Positions 1-10,800 of a stretch of 25,672 nucleotides of DNA are shown here, piece by piece. Both the position numbers and the translations under genes were made by a program. Under the pieces are notes generated by a model that saw only the letters and a list, made by a program, of their open reading frames with translations, searched no databases and was not told the origin of the DNA. The DNA is from Chara braunii (lineage: Eukaryota; Streptophyta; Charophyceae; Charales; Characeae). The first letter of the stretch is position 1, and each line of letters begins with the position of its first letter. The stretch is taken from positions 575,476 through 601,147 of the forward strand of contig BFEA01000508.1 in the NCBI GenBank assembly GCA_003427395.1, read 5' to 3'.

Positions 1-91
<91 letters not shown>

Positions 92-92
92 C
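1..92. repeat. (CA)n microsatellite
   Basis: Nearly pure CA dinucleotides with a few CG substitutions around 43-56. It starts at the window edge, so its full length is unknown. Confidence 0.98.
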
Positions 93-179
93 AAACTATC
101 TCACACATGAGTCTAGCTTCAGTTACACTTCGCTATCAGCAGATCATCATCAAGTCCAGTATACTTGGATGGGCAACTA

Positions 180-497
180 GTTAGGAGAGGGGACGGGTAA
201 TGAGTGGGTAGATGATGGGTAGACGGGTGGGCAGTAGATGGGTGGGCGGGTAGATGGACGGGAGGGTGGGTGGCCGGATGGGTTGATGGCTGGACGGATG
301 AATGCGTGAGTAAGAGGGTGGGTGGGAGGGGGAAATCAATGGATGGGTAAATGGGTGGGTAGATCAATGGATGGGTAGATGGGTGGGTGGGTACATGGAT
401 GGGTGGGTGCATGCCACGGGGGGTGCATGCATGGATGGGCAACGGCTGGATGGATGAATGGGCTGGAAAGTGGAGTGTGGGTGGGTGGGTGGGCGGG
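180..497. repeat. Degenerate GGGT/GGAT minisatellite
   Basis: About 320 bp of tetranucleotide-like repeats (GGGT, GGAT, GATG) with strong G bias on the plus strand, ending in five GGG runs separated by single bases. Long apparent minus-strand frames rich in His, Pro and Thr arise from the repeat and are not genes. Confidence 0.93.
479..497 (+). other. G-quadruplex motif
   Basis: Five GGG runs at 479, 483, 487, 491 and 495 separated by T, T, T and C. One-base loops are known to give very stable parallel quadruplexes. It lies just downstream of the last calpain exon found, on the non-coding strand. Confidence 0.75.
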
Positions 498-578
498 ACA
501 GAAAGGAGCAATTGACTTGTAAAAACAGAAAGATATATGCAGACGTATCTAGTCCTATTTCTTCTTTGCTGAGCTCAC

Positions 579-653
579 CTTCTTCCTCCATGTCTGCTTA
601 TATGAGAAGAAGGAAGTGTTTGGAGAGTGACAAATCGTGATCCTCGCAAAGTG
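579..653 (-). CDS. Calpain exon, start of the linker and C2-like domain
   Basis: 75 nt, 25 codons, phase 0 at both ends. The acceptor TTGGTTGTTGCAG is strong and the donor is AAG then GTGAGC. It reads [16 protein letters not shown], then SYKQTWRKK, in line with the segment after FEDF in CAPN5-like proteins (hydrophobic strand, Cys, then a Trp-containing motif that opens the C2-like domain). No following exon is recognisable in the minisatellite between 1 and 578. Confidence 0.82.
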
Positions 654-3600
654 CTGCAACAACCAAAATAGTACAGACAGAACAGGTCAGTTACTTATAT
701 TCGACTAAAGAGCTGTACAGAGCACCTTGGTTCTACCTCTGTAAGTAGAGAATAAAAAACAGCAGCAGTATTGGCAGAGAAGAAAACACATGCGAAGGAA
801 CCACCGTGAACCGAACCCAACAGGGACAGCAAAGTAGGTTCGTTCCCCTTCAGTCGGTCAAGATTATTTTCAGATTGCTCCTTTTCATCTAGGTGCTAAA
901 ACCCTGGTTGAGCCTTAACTTGTAGGCAATTCAAAACAAAAGGCCACTGGCAAGGTAATAATATAGAGACACAAAACCACAATGAATCTCCAGACCAGAA
1001 TAATGCATGTTCGATATGCCTCTCTCTGCAAAAGGGAGACTGGGTAACTCTCTTTATTTCACATCAACAGACTAACTCGTCAGCTACAGTTTGATCTAAT
1101 AGTCAATTTGTCACTGCACGGTGTCAGAAGGGAAAGGGGAGTGGAGGACAAGGGCAGGATGAAATGAGATTCAGAAATAGAGGAAATGCAGATACAAGTA
1201 ATCAGTTCAGGCAGGAGGAAATAGCAGACGGTCATGGATGATGGCATATACAAGGTGGAAGAAGCTGAAGGAAGTGAACAAAGTGCATGTGGTGTACGTG
1301 ATGGAGGTAAACTTTAAGGAGGTGACCAAGGAAACTGAGGTAGAGGGAGAGGAGAGAAAGGGTAGATGGCAGGATGAGCAGGGAGAGAAGGAGCAGGCAG
1401 AGGAGCGAACAAGAGAGGAAGAGAGATGAAAGAATGGGAGGACGAATGAGGAGATGGACGAAAAGAGAGGAAGAGGGTGGGAAAGAAGTCCAGCAGACAG
1501 GGCAGCGAGGATGAGGAGGGGAATGAAGACGTAGGGAAGGCCATGGAGAATGGGGAAGACACCGGAAAAATTGAAGACAGGGAAGAGGCAGGGTATCGGG
1601 TAGACAAGGGGGGCAGGGAGGAAGGGAAGCACTGGGAAGAATGGAGGACAGGGAAGGGAGGGAGAATGGGGAAGAGGAACGGACAAAAGGAGGGCATTTA
1701 GCGGAAAGCGAATGGAAGGGAGGAGGTGGAACACTAGGAGGGGAGGACAGTTAAGGCACGAAACATCGAGGAGGGAAACAGGGAGAAGCAGGCCGGGGAG
1801 AAAGGGAAACGAATGGAGGAAGAAGCACAGGAGAAAGAGCACTGAGGATGGATGAGGGAGATGGAGGGGGAGGGAAGGGCATGAAGAACGGAGAAGCCAG
1901 CAAAGTCAAGGGCGACAGGGAGGGGGGGGGGGAGACAGGGAACACAAGGAGGAGAGGGAGAAAAAAGGGAAGCACTAGTAAGAGTGGAGGAAAGGGTAGG
2001 AAAGGAAGGAGGATGGGGAGGAGAAGAATACGCAGAAGAACGGAACGACGTTTACCCGAAAGGGAATGGAAAGGACGGAACGGAGGAGGCGGAACACTAC
2101 CGGTAGGAGGGGAGAACCGTGAAGGCGTGAAAGATGGGGAGAAGGAAAACAGGAAGAAGCTGGTCGTGGAAAGAAAGGGAAACGAAGGGAAGATAAGACA
2201 GCGACATGGCATGCTGGTGATAAAGCTTCTATAACTTGGGGCTTCATCATGCTATTTTTGCTGGTTTAAAACAACAAGCCCTTTATGGGGCGTGTTAGCA
2301 ACTATTCTTCTAGCTTTAGTTTTTTACTGCATTTCAAGGAATGGAATATGTAGAAGCTCCTTTTATCATTTCTGATGGGATATACGGCTCGACATTCTTT
2401 TTAGCTACTGGATTCCATTGCTTCCGTGTCATCGTAGTAACCATTTTTCTTATTGTCTGTTGTGTGGATAAGAGGGCTTACCAGACAGAAATCCTCAAAA
2501 CTCATGAAGAATCCCCCGTCGTCTGCACAGTTGGTTGGAAAACCAAAACCAAGCAAACATAATCAAACACACTTGCTGGGGATGTAAACTGGCAATCACA
2601 AGCACAAGGAAGCGTTTCACCAACAGGTCACCTATGAACTATGTGAAAAGGGTCTTGAGAATAAACTCACAGTTAATTGGCAGAAGCGCAACAGTGACAT
2701 CGTGATCTTAACAGTGACATTGCGATTTTAAAAAGAGATTGAACCAGCAACATAATGAACCCGAGTTCCAAAACTCACAATCAAATCTCACTTGAATACA
2801 CGATGCTTGACTCAATGATAAGAAGCAAATTATGACAGTATATAGAAAGATAAGACTACGAAGAAGAGGACGAGAACATGAATTATCTCAAAAAGAATAA
2901 ACAATTAATACGATGTACAACCGGCTTTTCTCCCCCTCATTTTCCACAGGAATCCATCTCACCACACCTCAAATGCACCCATGGCTTGCATCTCTCGACA
3001 AGGGCCATGGCCATACTAGTCTCCTCTGTATCGTTCCGATTTTAACAGAAGAAAATGAGAAGCAAGTCATGACTGCCAATAGATTGGAGAATAGAGTCAA
3101 TTCTCTTTTTTAGTAATTTTTACATGATATCTCTTGTATATATTGTTATTCAATATTCTCTAACAAAACTATTGATAATTCAATTTAAGTTTTAACTTAT
3201 GAATTTAATTCAAAAAAATGTTTTTTTTATTTTTTTTTTAATGATACGTGTCCTAACTCAATCCTATACTCTAGGACCTTCTTTCTAAACATTGTTGCCT
3301 TTTCATTCAGTCTTTTAGTTTTAGGTACTTTTTCGATTTCAGGGAAGGCAATGCAGATTTTCAATTCATTTGGAACTGCGTTACTGCAACAACAACAACA
3401 AAAAAAAAAGCAAAGGAGTCTGGAAGGGCCAAAACGGGGAGGGACTCATGACGCCTTCTGCACAGTCACGATCTATGGTATGCTGCACTGCGAGCACGTC
3501 GTAGATACAATCGGACTTCCTTGGCTTCCGCACAGCCACCATATTCGGCCGTTCTACCATCAGACTTCAGTATATACACCGTTTTCTGTAGATTCCCTTT

Positions 3601-6600
3601 TGTGACTTCTGGATAGAATGCTATGAAGCAAAGACTTCCCTGGCCCAGAGAGAAAACACTAACGGCCGTTTCGGCAGAGTGTCGCAATGCACTTTGGACA
3701 TCCCTGCAAACTGATAAAGATCAATGAACGTGCCCATCAGGCCGTCACCGTCAAGTGCACCCTCACAGGAGCCAAAAGTGGTCAGCTAGCACCCTTTTTT
3801 GAAGCAGCCAGTTGGCGCTTTTCCCCCTAACGTTGTTCATGAAGGCCGGCACCCCCAACTACACCCTCACAGGAACCAGGTAGTCAGCCAGCTCCTCCTT
3901 TCGAAGCAGCCAGTTCCCTCAACATTGTTCATGAACTGATGGACTGTGAAGCATAGTTTTTAAAGGTGGAATTTTTGCCTTGTTAGGCTTATCATTTAGA
4001 GGCAAAAGCGCAGCTGTAACGGGGGCGTACGGAAACAGTAATGAGACACTTGTCGCCCTTAAAACTTGCCTGACCTTCAATCTTGAGTCCAATGTTCCTC
4101 TTCACATCATCCGATATATTCTCCCACTCACGCGAACCGTCTGACCAAGCACCTGTCCATTCTCCTCTCCCCCAAGGATTGCGCAGCCGCACTAATCTGA
4201 CACGCTCGCCTCGGAGGTTCATTCGTTGCATCCAAGTGTGCCCCATACGAACTTCTTTCAGAGACAGAACGCCATACGCATGCGACTGCAAAGACAGATT
4301 TGCAAGTCAACAACGTTAGCAATTGCTTCAACAAGATGGTGGAGAACACGCAAATCATACATTTTTTGCACACAATACACCCATCCAAGTGCCACTGTAC
4401 TTCTCACAGTAACCCCCTTCTTCCTATCGGAGCTTCGAGATTCTTTCCTCCCAAACACACCCCACCTTACTCCCATGTCGCACAGGGTGGTTTATTTTGA
4501 GCGATCCAATTGAAACGGATTCCACCTTACCCTAGTCCTTACCCTACCTGTGTACAGTATCTGTGTCGACCCCAGGAGTTGAACCCACGACCTGTGTCTT
4601 TCCCCACAGTTGGTAGGTTGTAGTAGGTCTGTAGGTTATAGGGGTTCGATCTGTAGACCTGTCGGATAGGAGTCTTAGTGAGTTCTAGAAGTCGTAGCTG
4701 TAGCTCCTCTGAAGGGTCAAGGTCGTAGCTGCTACAGTCCTGAAGGGTCAAGGTCGTAGCTGCTACAGTACCGAAAGGCCAAGTCCACGGTCTTCCGGAA
4801 GGTCCGGAAGTGGCCTTTCGGGAATTGCCCACAGTAGACCGAGGCAAGTGGGCAAGTGGCGAAGTCCACCGGTGCTGAGTCAGCGGTACCCAGTCCCAGC
4901 CAGTCTCAGTCCAGTCAAGCAAGTACCGTGTGGGACTGTGTGCACCAGGGGCATGGAAAAGGGGCAGACCAACGAGCTACAGAAGTATAAATCAAGAGGC
5001 AGCGCACAGCCATTCATTCATTCCTGCGTAAGTCATGCGGAAGCGCTGCCATAGCGACTTGTGCGAGGTGGTCTGCAGTATGCCCGAAGACGACGTGGGC
5101 GAGAAGGAAAGCTTAGCCATAGCGATAGGGATAGTAGCGGCCATAGCCGCCATAGCTGGTAGAAGGGTGTAGTTTGTGTGTGTGTGTGTTTGTGTGTGCG
5201 TGTGGGATATCCAGGGTGATCCTAAGTTGAGGGTGTGTGAACAGCAGAGTGGGGCGCAGTGTCGAACAGGGAGTTGTACAGGCGCTGATGCGCCATAGCC
5301 ATCTGGAGCGAACTTATGTCTGAACTGAGTTCTTGGTTTCTATATCTCTGAGTTTTGAGTGGGCGCTTGTCGCCAGTTTGCTGCGTTATCTGTTTACATG
5401 CATGTGAAGTGTGGAAGAAAGTGAGTCTGATTGCACAATCAAAGCTTCCCCCTTATTTCCTCCCCAACGCTGACCCCCTTCTTGCCCATGCTCATAAAAA
5501 GGTGACTGTATTCACACGCCCTCAACAACTCCAACGAATTTGTCGAGAATCAGGCAATCATTTGGACACTAGACTCTAGATATCTACCCGATCAGCGGCA
5601 CCATTCTTCCTCATGTTGTGAAGAAGGCTTTGCCGTCCAAAACTGAACCGCAGATGCCCAGATCACTGCCTCCCACAGCAACATGCAAAGATCACGGGTC
5701 ACATCCTCAAATACTAGGCCCCTCTCTCTCATGTCCCCTCTAATAATAAGTCCCTCAACGATGAATTCATAAAAAGGGAAAGATCACGAGTCACAAGTAC
5801 CGTGTGCATGAACATTCAAAAAGGATTTGCTGACGGCATTTCCTGATTGCTTACCCACACCACACCACACCACACCACACCACACCACACCACACCACAC
5901 CACACCACCCCCCACCACACATGCACACAGAGACACGCACACAGACACATACACAGGCACACACGCACACACACACATGCGCACGCAAACAAACAAACAA
6001 ACAAACAAACAAACAAACAAACAAACAAACAAGCAAATCAAACAAATCAAACAAATCAAACAAATCAAACAAACAAACAAACAAACAAACAAACAAACAA
6101 ACAAACAAACAAATAAACAAACAAACAAACAAACAAACAAACAAACAAAGAGGAAGGCATTTTCATTGACCTATCCAGCATAAGACACATTAAAGACAGT
6201 TTTCAATCAGGGCGAGGTGTATGTCACTTACTATATACAGGCCTTGTGCAGTCTCCTTCTCCATCTGATCATCACGCTCATTAGGAATGGAAGCGCTCAT
6301 CAAAGCTCCTAAGTGAGCTGTCCTGTAAGAGAAGATGAACGAGATCAGGAAGCCTCAGCCACCAGAAAGAGAGATTCTGCGGTGATGGACGCATTAAGAA
6401 AACTGTCACGGAAGACTGGCGGGCGGAAGCATCTGGGGGCGCTCTGTGTTAGCATTCATCAACATTGAATCAGTTACACGGGAGATCAAAGGACCACTGC
6501 GTTGCATTGTTTTACGGATAGGGCATACAAATTTGCAATAAGGAATTCTACTGAAAAAGGGAGACAAGAAACCAAAGAAGACAAGTAAAATAGTTTTGAG

Positions 6601-7821
6601 TTCATAGCAGCCCTGAAAGGACTTGGCACCAAATCGTGTGGCAGCCCCATTTTTATGGCATTTTTTCCAGGGTGACATCCCAGATGAAAAAATATGGTCA
6701 GTCCTTGGCTTTGGGGCTTTGGCCTTGACAGAGAGGCCGCAGCAGTCACACTTGGCATCGACTTTGGAAATGTTCGCAACTTTCAAGTGTTCATCGCCGC
6801 AGAGAGGCCGCAGAAGGCACCAACTTTGGAAATGCTCCCAGGCGGTCGACCTCCGCATGTCATTCATTGGCTAACATAGAATGCGGCCTTGGCCAATGAA
6901 CCTACTTTCCACCTTCACCACTGGGTTCTCTGTCTCTGGAGTTTTGGAAGGGCTGTTCTTAAACCACTAGTACCTTTGTCGTTTCGCAAAACAGCCGGCC
7001 TCCGACCTTTCAGGAGGCCGAAATGAAACGACAGCCGCCGATTAGATTTATCGATGGCAGCCGTTGTCGGGCCCAGCCTCCGAATTCTTCAGGAACGGGT
7101 GCGTTCCCTTATCTCTGAAGCGGCAAAGGTACTAGTGGTTTAAATATCAGGATTGAGGAATAAAGCGATCGATCTTCAATATATATTTTAGTTCATTTGA
7201 AAAAGAAAAAAAAAAACACAAGAAAGTGGTCTCCTGACAGAAAAAGCCGGAACGCGAAATAGTTAAAAAAGGCCAAAAGGAACATCAATCCAACAACTTT
7301 ACTACAAGGAATCTGGTGGTAGTGTCTAGTTTTCCGTGGCTCGAACAAAGTTTTGGGCATTGAGTGATATGCTGAGACGATCTCCTTTTGAGAGCTATGG
7401 TAAATACTGGAATTAGTAGGCTTGATGCCACACGTTATCCTCTATGTACTCAGTGACAGGAGTGCTTCCTGAAGGATCAGTAAAAATAGTTGCAAGGTAG
7501 CAGGATAATAAACAAGCTATACGGAGCGCCCATCTGGGCAAGCGGGCTTAGGTGGCTATTAGAAGTGCTATTCCCTCCATCCCCTCTGCTATGGACCCCC
7601 CTTGCTATGCAATGGGTACCACAGATGTTTCCCAGCTAGCAGGAGGACTCCACAGAGATAAAGGCTCTGTGGCCGTGGCACTNCCAAGGGAAAGGCTTTC
7701 CCCTGCTGTCTGTTCTCCCCTTTTTCTGGTTACCAATTGGAACCTTGATGTTCATTTGTTTGCTGGTGATAAGCAACCGGACTGTTGCCCCCCAAAACAG
7801 AAGGGGCTTTTTGTTTTGTTT

Positions 7822-7869
<48 letters not shown>

Positions 7870-10800
7870 CACAAGATATCAGAGCGCAAAAGCAAAGAAA
7901 AACATAAAGAAAACAAGAAAAATGAAATCATTTTTTTATCTTCTTCCTTAAACTCCCCCTGTTCAGAACCTCTTGCGTACAAGGCCGCCCACGTGGATGT
8001 ATGATGTATATATATCCCTCTGCCTACGGTTTACCGGGCAGCTCTGTTTGACTATATATATATATATTATAACACAATTGCAATTTACCAGAAGGGCGAT
8101 CATTCAACCATCCAGATGAGCACACGAGAAACCCCACACAGAATAAGAGCGGATTGACTTTGACTTGGTACTAAGTCTGGATCGTTGAGTTTTTCAGGCC
8201 TGGACTCGCCTTTAGTGATCACACCGTTAGGCCGCTTACTATATAGAGAGAGCTCTTCGTAACCAAACACGTCATGAATATACTCTCAATTTTGAAATTT
8301 CAAATTAGCCAAATTTGAAATTACCAAGTAGTTCCAAGACACGAGTGAGAAATCCATGCATTTTGACAGGATGCCGAGGACGATCTCCTTCCATATTCAA
8401 ATTATTAAATTTATTTTGTGTTTCTCGTATAGTTAGTTTTCCGTGAACTACCGTCTTCACACGAATAGAACGCCCAGTCATTATAGCTGTATTTGGCACA
8501 ACTTTCGGTCCAGATGCAGCGATAATGACCGGGCGTTCTCTTCGGGTGAACCTAGAGGGACCCATGCAGTATATACAAGAAAGAGGGAGGGGGGGGGGGA
8601 GGGAGAGGGGAAGATAATGATTTGTCCGTGATAGTGGTCAGATACATTCTGGACAGTACCGCTTTGAGTATTCCCTAGGCCAGATGGCTTCCCCATATCT
8701 CTTTTCTGTTTCTTTCATGGAAGGGCAATGACCTTTGTTCATCATTGATCTGGATTTTTTTTTTATTTTTTTTTATTTTTTCGCTTGTCTTTTTGGTGCC
8801 ATCTGCTGGCACGAGGTACAGCACTTGAGTTTCAAGGTAGGCTGGTACCCGTACCCCGAGATTTTTCTTTTCAGCCCCAAGTCAGGCTCGGAAACGTACA
8901 ACTTTTGGTTTGTCAATTTAGCTTCGTGTGAACTGGTGGTTTAAGGAAACGAAAGACAAAAAAAAAAAAAGGTAAGTAAACCAGCAACACAGAATGAAGC
9001 GAGTCACACATCCGTCCGTCCTAAAGAATAAGGGAGGCGAACAGAAAACAATAAAATATAGCTGAAACAGTGAAACTTCACCACAACTTACTTGTTCAGA
9101 GTGTTCCATAACTGGTCACGCCGTTGGTCATCCCACTTTTGTTCCATATGATTACCAAGGTCAACCGTTTCACACACGCCACCCGTAAAATCAACAAGCG
9201 CATCAGCAGTGCTGCCCACTTCCAGCCCTTGATATGACCTGAAAGCACCCCCCTCGTGCACAATACGTTCATAAGGCAAAGAGCACTCAAGTGAATATGT
9301 GCATGGCACTGCATGCATATTAAAATATTATTAAACTAATCATGACAGAAATTTTACAAGGTGACATGGTGGACCACCATGCAAGCACCCAACATTCATT
9401 CACATTCAAGCTGAGGGGCACGATAAATTGAATATTAAACTTGATAATTAAAAATTAATTAAAGTCATTAAAGTTGATTAAACCCCATTAAACTTGGGGT
9501 GATTAAAAAAATAAAGCTTCGTTGCAGCAATCAGAATTGACTGGACCAAGAAAAAAAGAAACTAGAAAGAGAGAGAGAGTTGAATCATAGTTCACAACAA
9601 AGAAAAAGACCGACTTAAACCACCAGGGGTACACCCGGGCCTGGAGACGCTGCACTGCACACCAAGTTTTTTCAAACCGCCAGCGGCATACTTGTCTTCT
9701 GTTTTGGCTGGCGCCGCCAGTTATAGAGGTCCAGTAGGCCCGAGCCACAACATTTCCGAAGTAGGCGACAAATGTACTGGCTGTTTAACGAAGAGTTCTA
9801 CACAGACTGGCAGGGAGATTTCCCAGGGTAATATAGGAAACCAACTGGCTAAGATAGCTGACCGGGACGGCAAAACAGACGGCTAAAGATGTGAGCTTTC
9901 CAAGTATCGACAGTGAAATGCTTTCAGCAAGTCGGACGTTGCCTCCTGGTTGCCAGCAGGTGGAGCTTCCCACTAATACACGGCGGCCTCAGCTGTGTGC
10001 AGCGATCAGTCCTCCAGATGTTAGACTTGGCTGTGGACTGAAGAGCATGAGGTTTTCCAAGAAAAGCAAAAGAAATTAAAAAAAAGAACGGAAAAAAAAA
10101 GAAAGGCCCAAGAAGGGAACCACAGGAGCAAAAACAATCCTGAAAGAAGCGAAGGAGCTCACATTTACTGCGTCATTACCGTGTTAACATACACAGGGGA
10201 AGGGAGAGAAAAGAGAATAGCAGACGATGAGACCACGGGACGGCCGCAAGCGAGTTGAAGCTGAATTATCAGAGTATGATCCGAGACGGATGCACATCAG
10301 CAAAATGCAACCAACAGACGATGGAAATGGAATTATGGAATTATGGAAATGTGGCTCTACCAAACTGACAACTCACTTGTTTAACTTGGCATAAGCCTTC
10401 TCCAGCAAGGCGCTCCAGAATTCCTGCTTGTTTTGCGAATGTGCAAAGACTAGACTGATCCCTCTCTCGTCGGTTGTAGTCGGAAGCCTGTCGTCGACGA
10501 CCACCTCCACCCATTCTCCCATCCTCCAGAACAAGAATTTGAAGATGCCAAGCTTAAATCCCATCTGCATGCAGAAACAGTTGGTGTCCCTCAGAATCGG
10601 AGAAACAGAAAACCATAACAACCTCATCTTACTGCAATCTGTTGTGGCCTCAAACTGGCTGTTGGGGAGCTCGATGTGCAGATTCACTTGGCTGCTGTGG
10701 AAGCACCCCTTGACCGCCGGGTGATGTGGCCCGTGTAGGTGGACGGGAGGGAGTACCAGTGGTAGGATTTGTGCTGATTGGCGAGAGCACGGTGTGTGGG

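Noticed and set aside
1207-2250. Open frames of up to 211 codons in both orientations
   Set aside because: They arise from the purine-rich tract, which lacks stop codons by composition; the residues are low-complexity Ser/Pro/Phe or Gly/Glu/Lys/Arg.
3466-3717. Candidate calpain exon after the RNPWG exon (minus strand, acceptor at a TTTGCAG)
   Set aside because: It looked possible by position, but the 2522-2482 micro-exon gives the expected DDG..FMSFEDF motif in the right phase, and this frame has no calpain motif.
4031-4074. Extension of the calpain His/Asn exon past 4075
   Set aside because: The open frame continues, but phase and motif continuity with the next exon require the donor at 4074.
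5784-6183. Several overlapping open frames on both strands
   Set aside because: They translate the CACAC and CAAA microsatellites and contain only repeated His, Thr, Asn, Lys, Phe, Val and Cys patterns.
7683-7683. Ambiguous base N
   Set aside because: A single uncertain base in an intron; not a biological feature.
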